Under the pieces are notes generated by a model. The model saw only the letters and a program-made list of their open reading frames with translations, was not told the DNA's origin and ran no database searches. From Lachnospiraceae bacterium (GTDB lineage: Bacteria; Bacillota; Clostridia; Lachnospirales; Lachnospiraceae): 36,679 nt of DNA. The position numbers were made by a program, and so were the translations under genes. Positions 1 to 9,113 of the stretch are shown here, in pieces (the first letter of the stretch is position 1; every line of letters begins with the position of its first letter). The stretch is from assembly GCA_022510545.1 (NCBI GenBank), contig JAFLTG010000025.1, forward strand, positions 1 to 36,679, written 5' to 3'.

Positions 1-135
1 ACCTCGCTAAGCACCGGCGTTTTTAGAGGGTCTTTCAGCGGAAATCCTTTTCCACTGCCGCCCCATCTCGGAGTCTCGCAATCTTCTACTTTATTAAGAC
101 AAAAATATTAAATATTTGTAAGATAAATATACAAA

Positions 136-1281
136 CTATTTATTGAAACACTTTCTTACGGTATTAATAATCAGTTCCATATCTTCGTCTGTGTTCTTGA
201 TATCGCTGGGTAGACAGAATCCACGTTTAAATATATCTGCGGCAACACTATGATCCGGATTCTTATCCGAGCCGTCTGCAGTAATAAAATCATACTTCTC
301 GAATACAGGCTGCAGATGCATTGGTTTCCAGATTGGGCGGGATTCAATGTTGAGTTCCTGTAATGCGTCCATTATAATATCAGGTGTTATTTTACTGCCT
401 TCTTTTATTAATACGCAGGAAAGCCAGTTGTTTGCGTCGCCGTCTTTGTTTAAAGGATTCATGGAAAGCTCTTCAATGTCTTCGAAGGCCTTTTTATACT
501 GTTCGTAAATCTTCTTTTTTATAGCTTTGTGCTCTTCTAAGTGAAGAAGCTGTCCTCTGCCGATTCCGGCGGTGATGTTGCTCATACGGTAGTTGTAACC
601 GATTTGGGAATGTTGATAATGTCTTGCGGGATCTCTTGCCTGGGTGGAAAGGAATGTCGCTTTTTTGGTAATTTCTTCCTCGTCGGAGACCAGCATACCG
701 CCGCCGGAGGTTGTAATGATTTTGTTGCCGTTAAATGAATATATTCCTATTTTTCCGAAGGTGCCTGTGTGTTTTCCCTTGTATGTGCTGCTTAGGGATT
801 CGGCGGCATCCTCTATAAGGGGAACATTGTGCTTTTTGCAGATTGCCATGATTTCGTCCAGCTTGGCAGGGGTTCCGTATAAATGCACTACCATTACGGC
901 TTTGGGGGGGCCGTATTTCTCAAATGCCCTTTCAAGAGCCTGTGGTGACATATTCCAGGTATCATACTCGGAATCAATAAATACCGGAGTTGCTTTCTCG
1001 TATATTATTGGATTACAGGTGGCGCTGAATGTAAGGCTGGGGGTAAATACCAGGTCTCCCTCACCTATTCCAAGGATTCTGAGTGCAAGGTGGATTGCCG
1101 CTGTTCCTGCGCTCAATGCGGAAGCATGGCCTGCTCCGGTATATTCCGCCATTTCTTTTTCAAGGGCATCCACGTTGGGGCCGAGCGGTGCCACCCAGTT
1201 TGTGTCAAATGCTTCTTTTATAAATTTCTGTTCTTCACCATGCATAGTAGGACTGGATAAATATATTTTTTTTCTGTCCAC
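136..1281 (-). CDS. DegT/DnrJ/EryC1/StrS-family aminotransferase, PglE/EpsN-like (UDP-4-keto-amino-sugar transaminase)
   Basis: 381 aa; IYLSSPTMHGEEQKFIKEAFDTNWVAPLGPNV N-terminus, SAGTAAIHLAL, IEDAAESLSSTYKGKHTGTFG, SFNGNKIITTSGGG (PLP-Lys region). GTG start shares its G with the TAG stop of the upstream dehydratase gene. Confidence 0.88.
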   Translation of the reverse strand: MDRKKIYLSSPTMHGEEQKFIKEAFDTNWVAPLGPNVDALEKEMAEYTGAGHASALSAGTAAIHLALRILGIGEGDLVFTPSLTFSATCNPIIYEKATPVFIDSEYDTWNMSPQALERAFEKYGPPKAVMVVHLYGTPAKLDEIMAICKKHNVPLIEDAAESLSSTYKGKHTGTFGKIGIYSFNGNKIITTSGGGMLVSDEEEITKKATFLSTQARDPARHYQHSQIGYNYRMSNITAGIGRGQLLHLEEHKAIKKKIYEQYKKAFEDIEELSMNPLNKDGDANNWLSCVLIKEGSKITPDIIMDALQELNIESRPIWKPMHLQPVFEKYDFITADGSDKNPDHSVAADIFKRGFCLPSDIKNTDEDMELIINTVRKCFNK

Positions 1282-3167
1282 TATCTGTCACTTCCTTTCC
1301 CGTATTCTGTCTCCTCATAATGATAGGTGGGTACAATTTTTTGAATTAAAGGTCTTATATCAGAATTTTCAATAACACATTCGTCTTTTAACTCTTTCAG
1401 CTGGGCAAAAAACTCCTGCTCGTCCAGTTCAATCGGTCTGCCTATGTGAATCATCTTATTAGCGGTGTCCCGTAGGCCTTCTTCATCCATAAGCAGTTCC
1501 TCATATAGCTTTTCTCCCGGACGAAGACCTGTAAATTCAATTTTTATATCTTCCCCGACACGGTAGCCTGATAAGCGTATCAGGTTTTCCGCCAATGTTA
1601 AAATCTTAACAGGCTCACCCATATCCAGCACGAAAATCTCTCCACCCTTTGCATATGCACCGGCCTGCAATACCAGCGACACGGCTTCTGAAATCGTCAT
1701 AAAATAACGTATGATATCCGGATGGGTGACGGTAACGGGACCGCCTTCCTCAATCTGCTTACGGAACAGCGGAATTACGCTGCCGTTGCTTCCAAGTACA
1801 TTACCGAAGCGTACTGCCACAAATTCCGTATTATAATGCTTATTAAAAGTCTGGATTATCATTTCACAGATTCGTTTGCTGGCTCCCATTATATTGGTGG
1901 GATTCACCGCCTTATCGGTTGATATCATAACAAAACGTTTTACCCCGCTCATAGCGGCTGCCTGTGCCGTCTTAAAGGTTCCGAACACGTTGTTTTTAAT
2001 CGCCTCGGTGGGGCTGTCTTCCATAAGAGGTACATGTTTATGTGCGGCAGCATGATAAACAATGTCCGGTTTATAGTTGGAAAATATCCAATTCATACGG
2101 TTTGTATTACGTACTGAGGCAATCAGTACTATCAAATCCAGCTCAGGATACTTCATTTTAAGTTCCTGCTGCATATCATAAACACTATTTTCATAAATAT
2201 CCAGAATAATCAAGCGTTTAGGCTTGTGCTGGGCAATCTGTCTGCAAAGTTCGCTTCCGATGGAACCGCCGCCACCTGTTACAAGAACAATTTTATTCTG
2301 TACATAACCCAGAATGGAATCCATATCCACACTTACAGGGTCTCTTCCGAGCAAATCCTCAACTTCGACATCACGCAGCTTGCTTATACTGACATCTCCG
2401 TTTACAAGCTGATACATACCCGGCAAGGCGCGCAGTTTACAGTTGGTATCCTTACAAAGTTCCAGGATACCCTTGATATCAGATCTGGGGGCTGATGGCA
2501 TTGCCACAATAATCTCATCAATGCCGTAAACGTCAGCACATTCCACTATCTTGTCCCTGCCGCCGGTAACTTTGATACCCTGTATATATCTTCCCCATTT
2601 TCCCTTATCATCATCTATGATACACTTGATGACCATAGTGGAAAAATTACTGTTTACGATTTCTTTTATTATCGCATTGGCCGCTTCTCCGGCTCCGATT
2701 ACCATTACCGATATCTTGTTTTTCTTATTTTGCTGTTTATGCTTTAATCCCCTGAAAAAGCGATATGAAAAGCGACTGACAAAAACACAGCTTATCATCA
2801 GGAACATATAAAAGAAATAATAGCTCTTTGGCACCGCCTGCTCGGTCACCCTGAAAAACTGTAGTCCGATTCCGTTAATAACGGTTGAAGTAACACAGGC
2901 TACAACGATATTCTGAAGTTCGGTTTCTCCTGCAAAAGCCCAGAGGCTGCTATATAAATGGAAAAAATAAAATATTACCAATGTCAGAAGAATATTGATA
3001 GGCATAAACCTTTCAATAGGGCGTACGAAAGTTGACGGTATCGCGGCCACATCCAGCTCGTATCGGATTATCAGTCCCAGATAACTCGCCAGAATAACAC
3101 TGATAACGTCATATATCATAAGTGCGGTTCTTCTATAAAACAATTTTACGTTAAATGCTTTTTTCAT
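1281..3167 (-). CDS. Membrane-anchored nucleoside-diphosphate-sugar 4,6-dehydratase (PglF/EpsC/CapD/WbpM type)
   Basis: 628 aa; N-terminal TM segments, then CoA-binding-like Rossmann region and SDR domain with VTGGGGSIGSELCRQI, HAAAHKHVPLMEDSPTEAIKNNVFGT, MISTDKAVNPTNIMGASKR. Confidence 0.93.
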   Translation of the reverse strand: MKKAFNVKLFYRRTALMIYDVISVILASYLGLIIRYELDVAAIPSTFVRPIERFMPINILLTLVIFYFFHLYSSLWAFAGETELQNIVVACVTSTVINGIGLQFFRVTEQAVPKSYYFFYMFLMISCVFVSRFSYRFFRGLKHKQQNKKNKISVMVIGAGEAANAIIKEIVNSNFSTMVIKCIIDDDKGKWGRYIQGIKVTGGRDKIVECADVYGIDEIIVAMPSAPRSDIKGILELCKDTNCKLRALPGMYQLVNGDVSISKLRDVEVEDLLGRDPVSVDMDSILGYVQNKIVLVTGGGGSIGSELCRQIAQHKPKRLIILDIYENSVYDMQQELKMKYPELDLIVLIASVRNTNRMNWIFSNYKPDIVYHAAAHKHVPLMEDSPTEAIKNNVFGTFKTAQAAAMSGVKRFVMISTDKAVNPTNIMGASKRICEMIIQTFNKHYNTEFVAVRFGNVLGSNGSVIPLFRKQIEEGGPVTVTHPDIIRYFMTISEAVSLVLQAGAYAKGGEIFVLDMGEPVKILTLAENLIRLSGYRVGEDIKIEFTGLRPGEKLYEELLMDEEGLRDTANKMIHIGRPIELDEQEFFAQLKELKDECVIENSDIRPLIQKIVPTYHYEETEYGKGSDR

Positions 3168-5665
3168 TTTTTCGCATACCCTCCGCGCTCCTTCTCCACA
3201 TCACTAAGCAGCGGAGCAAGCGCTAATAACAGACAGAATGCAATCGGATTACAGGGATGAAATATCCATTCAGTCAGACCCGCCACTGCAAATGCAATTA
3301 AAACTGCAAGCGGGAATATACTGCATCGTCTGTCACCTTTTCTCTTTGTATCATATATTAATGATTGTATAAAAGTGCAAAATCCAAATAAAACAAACAC
3401 GATTCCTACCGGAATGCCATGATCATGGATCACCTGAAGATATACGTTGTGAGCGTGAACGATCATTTCTCCGTTTGGAAGGATGATTTCCATCTTATCG
3501 TGGCCTGTCATATTCATATTGTCGGCATATAGTTTGAAAATTTCAAACCTGCCGTTTGCATACGCTTCGGCATCGCTTTCTCCCGCGGAATAATTCTCGA
3601 TATCGGGTAATGCCGCCGCGGATACTTCTGTAGAGGCAATCAGGAATCTATCTATGCTATCATCTTTGGCATAGTTAAACGATTTAATACAATCATCTTC
3701 CGGGATTCCGAGCACTTTCATCTGAAATACCTGTATAAATCTTCTAAGGCTTATATAATACTTGGAATCCATATCCCTGCCATGTATTATTTCACTTGGC
3801 AGTTCTTCAATTTCCATAGTCTCAGGCTGTGCAGTCACCGCAGGTATAATTCTCTGTGCCGTAAAAACTGCCGGGAAACACAGTATAACCGAAAGAAGCA
3901 TCATAATTAACACATTGGCTAATGAGCGTGCCTTTTTTTTCATACCAAGAAAAGTTATCGGCACTACAATCACTGCCATTACCATTACAGCCAGATAGCC
4001 TGTCCTTGACATCGTAAAAATAAGATATTCCATCGATATACCAAAAACAGTAAGCTCTTTCCATATATAAGTAAGTTTCTGGTACCTTCTACAGGCATCA
4101 ATGAGCTTGGTAAGTGCCGCGCATACTACCAGCGATAAATATACGGCTGAAATTGTTACGGTATGGAAGATGAAAGGATACCTTGTATATCTAAAAAACA
4201 TATAGGGTCTGTGAAGCAGACAATATCCTGTCATAACAAGAAAATGTAAAAGTATTCCGTTACAGATATTCTCTGTCAGCCTTTTCTTTCCATCCCATAC
4301 CGCTATGCGTATATAATATAACGAAAAAGCGCAGACCAGATATATCGGCCAGCCTCTGGTGTTTCTAAAAATTATTAAAAGAGCAAAGAACACTGCCAGT
4401 ACGATTCCGTATGCCGGACTAACAGTAATACTGTCAATTTTCTCTTTTCTGAATAAAGTACCAAACACAATATAAATAGTATTAATAATTACAATTCCCG
4501 CAATAACTGCTGCCCATATGCTCAAATATACAAGCCTTATTTCTTCATCGGTTACGGCCAGGCCAATATTGGACTTATAGTAGAAACAGCCTGCTATCAC
4601 AGCTATAATAAGATAAACTATATTGACAACATTAATGATTTCTTTACGTTTATAGGTCATAATAACAGCCAGCCCAAAATATATCAGCATTTCGCGGTAG
4701 GCAAGCGTATGATGCAGTTCATACAGACCGTTCATATAGTTTACGCCTGCCTGAATTGCAAAGGCAAAGAATGCTGACTGAAGATAGTCTGTCCATCTAA
4801 CGCGCAATACTGACCATCCCATATCATGGCTTTTGTTAAACCTTTTATGATTGATTCCATAAAGCAAAATAGCTGCAGTAATCAAAACCCCGATTACAAA
4901 ACAGATATTTGTCTCAATTTCTGATGAAAATAAGCACATTGGCCATATTGCTATTATGCTTATAAGCGCTGCAATTATAACAACAGGACTGGCAACTCTT
5001 TTCCATACGGTTTCTACAGTAAGCAGCTTATCTTTTTCCGGATATTTTGCATAATATTTCCCGGCACCGAACGATACAATGATTCCAAGCAACACAAGCA
5101 GGGCATCACACATCAGTGTTTTGCCCTTTCTTAAAGGAATTCTATATTCATATTCTGTAATTATATTATGCTCCGCATCTTCTATGCTGCCATAATACAG
5201 AGTTCCGTTATAAATCGTGCCTGAGTCCGCCGTATCTTCATATGCCACATAAAAATCAGATGAAATACCCTGTATTAAATAATAATATTCCCTGCCGACC
5301 TCTGTATCCTGATTCAGCTGTATCGTGCAGAATCCTGGCATTTCTTTCATATCATCGGTGGAAATAAACTGCTGCATCAGGATTTTCATAGAAGCGTCAT
5401 ACAGGATAAAATTAAATTCTTCTCCGGCGGCTTCATTTAAAAAATAAACCCTGATATTCTGCAGATGATCATACTGCGCAATAAACATCTGCATCACGGT
5501 ATAATCCTGTGTAATTGCCTCTGACTGCATGGACACCTGCTGATTACTTTTTGAAACCACGGTCTCATTTACAAGTCGAAGCGGCCATAATGAAACTATG
5601 ATACATATAATTATAACCCAGACCGTACCACAGACCGCCTGGCGTCTATTTATAATTTTATTCAT
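3164..5665 (-). CDS. O-antigen ligase / Wzy-like polytopic membrane protein
   Basis: 833 aa, many TM segments; C-terminal VHAHNVYLQVIHDHGIPVGIVFVLFGF resembles the Wzy_C/WaaL 'H-N-x-x-L' loop. 4-nt overlap with the next gene. Confidence 0.7.
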   Translation of the reverse strand: MNKIINRRQAVCGTVWVIIICIIVSLWPLRLVNETVVSKSNQQVSMQSEAITQDYTVMQMFIAQYDHLQNIRVYFLNEAAGEEFNFILYDASMKILMQQFISTDDMKEMPGFCTIQLNQDTEVGREYYYLIQGISSDFYVAYEDTADSGTIYNGTLYYGSIEDAEHNIITEYEYRIPLRKGKTLMCDALLVLLGIIVSFGAGKYYAKYPEKDKLLTVETVWKRVASPVVIIAALISIIAIWPMCLFSSEIETNICFVIGVLITAAILLYGINHKRFNKSHDMGWSVLRVRWTDYLQSAFFAFAIQAGVNYMNGLYELHHTLAYREMLIYFGLAVIMTYKRKEIINVVNIVYLIIAVIAGCFYYKSNIGLAVTDEEIRLVYLSIWAAVIAGIVIINTIYIVFGTLFRKEKIDSITVSPAYGIVLAVFFALLIIFRNTRGWPIYLVCAFSLYYIRIAVWDGKKRLTENICNGILLHFLVMTGYCLLHRPYMFFRYTRYPFIFHTVTISAVYLSLVVCAALTKLIDACRRYQKLTYIWKELTVFGISMEYLIFTMSRTGYLAVMVMAVIVVPITFLGMKKKARSLANVLIMMLLSVILCFPAVFTAQRIIPAVTAQPETMEIEELPSEIIHGRDMDSKYYISLRRFIQVFQMKVLGIPEDDCIKSFNYAKDDSIDRFLIASTEVSAAALPDIENYSAGESDAEAYANGRFEIFKLYADNMNMTGHDKMEIILPNGEMIVHAHNVYLQVIHDHGIPVGIVFVLFGFCTFIQSLIYDTKRKGDRRCSIFPLAVLIAFAVAGLTEWIFHPCNPIAFCLLLALAPLLSDVEKERGGYAKK

Positions 5666-5727
5666 CTTTATACGAACACTTTCTCAATGTTATCATACCG
5701 GCGTTTAGGTACTGCGTACCTTGACTC

Positions 5728-5756
5728 ATTGTAGCATAATTGGATTTATTTTACAA
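5728..5756 (-). promoter_or_regulatory. Putative sigma-A promoter: TTGTAA - 17 nt - TACAAT with extended -10 (TGCTACAAT)
   Basis: Read on the minus strand: -35 = complement of 5751-5756, -10 = complement of 5728-5733; lies upstream of the 3164..5665 gene and overlaps the stop codon of the preceding gene. Confidence 0.5.
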
Positions 5757-7568
5757 CTTATCCTCTTCCAATGCTATCGCCGTAAAAAGAGGCAGCCCGA
5801 ACCAGAAAATCAGTACATATCTGGGCAGATAAGTAGGTCCGAGGATTACAGTCAGCCAGACAAGCAGCACCAGAAGATAAGGTATCAGTATATAATATTT
5901 CCTGCGGTAAAGCACATATCCGAAAGCGAAGGCAAAACACCAGAACAAACAGCCCGGCGAATACATCATAGACAATATCGGTATCTTCTCCTGATCAATC
6001 TCCAGAGACAGTCTGCGGTATGCTTCATCAAGCCAGGGAATCTTACTCTCCCTAACCCCCGGAAGCTCCACCTCATACCCGAAATATGAACTGTCCTGAT
6101 AGGTAAAAGTAAAAACAGTATTGCCTGAATAAACGTCGATCACCGTATCCGGATACCAGAAGCCGTAGGAATTCATCAGCCAGGCATTTATATAGGACAG
6201 CGGTTTTTTAAGCCCGATTTTAAGCCACAACTTTGCATATCTGGATTTATCTTTCATAAATGCATCATTATTAAAATGATATTTTACCGGATCGGAAAGT
6301 TTGGGATTATAAAGTACAAGTGCATCCTCAGGCAGTACTTCATGCAATAATGCAATATCCTCTTCTTCAAATACCTCTTTATTAAATTTATATGTTCGTG
6401 CAAGCTGCTGTATAGGTACTGTAAGAATTTCCTGATTTTCCTTAGTCTGCGCATGTAACATCAGTGTAAGCGAGCCGTTTATTAAAAAATAAGAAGCCAA
6501 TGTTATTATCAATATAACACATATTTTTTGACGGTATTTTTTGTGATAAAAAATCAGTATCGGCACCATTACTATAAATGCATAAATGCCGTTCTTACGA
6601 AACAGCATCATGGTAAGTGCGCTTAGGATAAAAAAGGCCATTCGGGGTTTTGAATCAAAAAATTCGTCACCGGATATGCCCATTTCAATCATACACAGCA
6701 ATAAAAGTAATAACGCCGAAGTAAATATCGCATCCTTGGCAGAACACAGCGTAAACATTACAATTACCGGGAAAAGTGCAAAATATAATACCGAAACAAA
6801 ACGCAGCAATCCGGAAACCTTCTTCTTCCTGAGATATGAAAGCAGAAAAGTAAAGGCGCCTGATACTATCAGCATCTGTGTAAATATATAAGCGGCAATT
6901 CCAAGGTTATAGGAATCCGTTATTTTGTGGACCGCACAGATGATTCCGCCTAACATCAATACATGCACCAGCGGATGATGAGTTGTAAATGTTCTGGATG
7001 CCACCTGCATATATTCCTCCTGTGCATCATATACAAAAAAGCCCGGATATACCGCAAGCAGTACCGGAAGCCAGCACAGAATCAGAAAAACAAAAATAAT
7101 TATATCCTCATTCTTAGATATAAATCCGGGTGCTTTGCTCAGCTTTATATTGTTTGCAAGCTCCTGCTTACGCTCTTCCATACGTACCAGGAAATTCCAG
7201 AATTTACGTACCAGAATTGTAAAAAGACAGGTCAGCACAGGCAGAGATACCCAGAATTTCAAATCTTTAAAATCCACATTCCCCTCTGCCTCAAGCCTTG
7301 CTCCAAAAAGCATTGCCGTTGTAAATAAAAAAGACAGGACTCCTGCGATTTTCCATCCCCTGATATCCTGCAGATCTATTGTATGCAGTGACAATCTAAC
7401 AGCATATATACATAATATCCAGACAAATACCGAAAATATACTGTTAGTGAAGACTAACTCATCCCCCTTTAAATTCAACATCTGGGGAAAGCACAATGTC
7501 CCCAGAGTCGCAATTACAAAGCTTATAACATTTAGTTTGATTTTTACACTTAATTCATTCCCGTTCAT
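5751..7568 (-). CDS. Polytopic membrane protein, DUF6020/GT-C-like
   Basis: 605 aa; PVLLAVYPGFFVYDAQEEYMQ...HHPLVHVLMLGG, characteristic of DUF6020-like membrane proteins. Confidence 0.58.
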   Translation of the reverse strand: MNGNELSVKIKLNVISFVIATLGTLCFPQMLNLKGDELVFTNSIFSVFVWILCIYAVRLSLHTIDLQDIRGWKIAGVLSFLFTTAMLFGARLEAEGNVDFKDLKFWVSLPVLTCLFTILVRKFWNFLVRMEERKQELANNIKLSKAPGFISKNEDIIIFVFLILCWLPVLLAVYPGFFVYDAQEEYMQVASRTFTTHHPLVHVLMLGGIICAVHKITDSYNLGIAAYIFTQMLIVSGAFTFLLSYLRKKKVSGLLRFVSVLYFALFPVIVMFTLCSAKDAIFTSALLLLLLCMIEMGISGDEFFDSKPRMAFFILSALTMMLFRKNGIYAFIVMVPILIFYHKKYRQKICVILIITLASYFLINGSLTLMLHAQTKENQEILTVPIQQLARTYKFNKEVFEEEDIALLHEVLPEDALVLYNPKLSDPVKYHFNNDAFMKDKSRYAKLWLKIGLKKPLSYINAWLMNSYGFWYPDTVIDVYSGNTVFTFTYQDSSYFGYEVELPGVRESKIPWLDEAYRRLSLEIDQEKIPILSMMYSPGCLFWCFAFAFGYVLYRRKYYILIPYLLVLLVWLTVILGPTYLPRYVLIFWFGLPLFTAIALEEDKL

Positions 7569-8490
7569 TAATGCTCTCTCTGATCACATACTGCGGTGAA
7601 TTGTTTAAAGAAATGTAAATTCTTCCTATATACTCTCCGATAATACCCAGCATCACCATCACCATACCGCCAATAAAGACGATGGCGGACATGAGCGAGC
7701 TGAAACCGATCACTATATTAGGATCAACGAGTTTTCTGATTACAGTATATATTCCGTATATAAAGCCTGACATAGCCACAAAAACGCCTATCGCGGTCGC
7801 CATCCTAAGCGGTTTAATACTGAATGCAGTGAAGCCGTTAAACCACAACGTAAAGAGTTTACCCAGTGTATACCCTGATGTTCCGATTTCACGCTCCCTG
7901 TGATTTACTTCAACATTGGCAATCTTATTGGTAGTACGAAGCACCAGTCCGATAACATACGGATAAGGATTGGTATATTCAATCATCTCGTCAATAATAA
8001 AACGCTTTGCCGCAAAGTAACTGGATATATATAGCTCCTTGGGTTTATTTAACATAACGCGTGTCATTAATTCATTTATCCTGCTGCCGAAGTTGCGGAA
8101 GGCGGAATGCTGCTTATGCTCGTATTTGGCATATACAACGTCATAACCTTCTTTCATCTTATCCAGTAATTTGCCGACTTCTCCTGCCGGAGTCTGACCG
8201 TCGTCATCCAGACAGACTATAATATCGCCATGCACATAATGAAAACCTGCCATCAACGCCGCATGCTGTCCGAAATTTTTTGCCAGATTAACACCGCAGA
8301 TATCCTCTCTCTTAGAACAGATACTGCGTATTACCTCAAAAGTATCGTCCGGCGAGCAGTCGTTTACCAGAACTATCTCATAACTATAGTTCTGTGTATT
8401 TTGCATAACATCCGTTATTTCTTCAACTACTTTTTCCAGGGTCCGAGCTGAATTATAGCATGGTATTACAAAGCTGACCAACTGACTCAT
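7555..8490 (-). CDS. GT2 polyprenyl-phosphate glycosyltransferase (GtrB/ArnC/DPM1-like)
   Basis: 311 aa; SFVIPCYNSARTLEKVVEEI, VNDCSPDDTFEVI, LAKNFGQHAALMAGF, LDDDGQTPAGEV, plus two C-terminal TM helices. Confidence 0.9.
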   Translation of the reverse strand: MSQLVSFVIPCYNSARTLEKVVEEITDVMQNTQNYSYEIVLVNDCSPDDTFEVIRSICSKREDICGVNLAKNFGQHAALMAGFHYVHGDIIVCLDDDGQTPAGEVGKLLDKMKEGYDVVYAKYEHKQHSAFRNFGSRINELMTRVMLNKPKELYISSYFAAKRFIIDEMIEYTNPYPYVIGLVLRTTNKIANVEVNHREREIGTSGYTLGKLFTLWFNGFTAFSIKPLRMATAIGVFVAMSGFIYGIYTVIRKLVDPNIVIGFSSLMSAIVFIGGMVMVMLGIIGEYIGRIYISLNNSPQYVIRESINERE

Positions 8491-8504
8491 TATTTGTTAA
8501 CCTC

Positions 8505-9035
8505 CTATCGGGCTGCCCGACAATCCATAAAAATCATACTTCTTACATTTCCGTCTATTGTAATCTCTTCCTGCTTTCCCTCAATAATGTGAAAGCCTGC
8601 TTTTTCATAACTTTTTATTGCTCCGATATTATCTTCAAAAACCCGCAGGAATACATAGCTAAGGCCCAGCTCCTCAAATGCATAGGAAAGTGCCAGTTTG
8701 GCAGCCTTGGTTCCAAAACCTTTTCCCAGCGCATCATCTTCTCCGATAAAAATCCCATACTCCGCACAGCTTTTTTGTCTGTCAATATCTCTGAAATATA
8801 CACTGCCAACAGCTTTGTCCGTGCCTTTTTCACAGATAATGAACTGCACAACATGTCCGGTTTTCACCTGGGTTTCTATCCAGTTAAGATGTCCTTCTAC
8901 AGTAAAGTCATCCTGATATATAAAATTCCGACGTACTCTTTCTTTGTTACGCCATTCTACGATTTTGTCCGTATCCGGAACCTCCATATTTCGCAGATAT
9001 ATTTCATCTATGTCCTGCAACCGTTGGTGTATCAT
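8505..9035 (-). CDS. GNAT-family N-acetyltransferase (amino-sugar or RimJ/RimL-like)
   Basis: 176 aa; IYLRNMEVPDTDKIVEWRNKERV, GKGFGTKAAKLALSYAFEELGL, NIGAIKSYEKAGF (acetyl-CoA-binding and C-terminal GNAT motifs). Confidence 0.85.
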   Translation of the reverse strand: MIHQRLQDIDEIYLRNMEVPDTDKIVEWRNKERVRRNFIYQDDFTVEGHLNWIETQVKTGHVVQFIICEKGTDKAVGSVYFRDIDRQKSCAEYGIFIGEDDALGKGFGTKAAKLALSYAFEELGLSYVFLRVFEDNIGAIKSYEKAGFHIIEGKQEEITIDGNVRSMIFMDCRAAR

Positions 9036-9113
9036 TTATACTCTCCATTTGGTATATCGCTTATTTTTAACAGTTTACCAAATACTGCAATTATCTAAAA
9101 CCTGCTGCGCACT

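Noticed and set aside
644-1375. 243-aa plus-strand ORF opposite the PglE-like gene
   Set aside because: Antisense shadow of a well-supported aminotransferase/dehydratase reading frame; no recognisable domain.
1281-3167. Calling the 628-aa dehydratase PseB
   Set aside because: It is the long, membrane-anchored PglF/EpsC/CapD type; PseB is a short soluble SDR. Epimerase activity cannot be judged from the sequence alone.
5721-6089. 122-aa plus-strand ORF opposite the DUF6020-like gene
   Set aside because: Antisense of a supported membrane-protein gene, composition typical of shadow ORFs. The same reasoning was applied to the other small overlapping ORFs in the track (for example 8589..9098, 12494..12895, 15983..16432, 35157..35723, 35967..36380).
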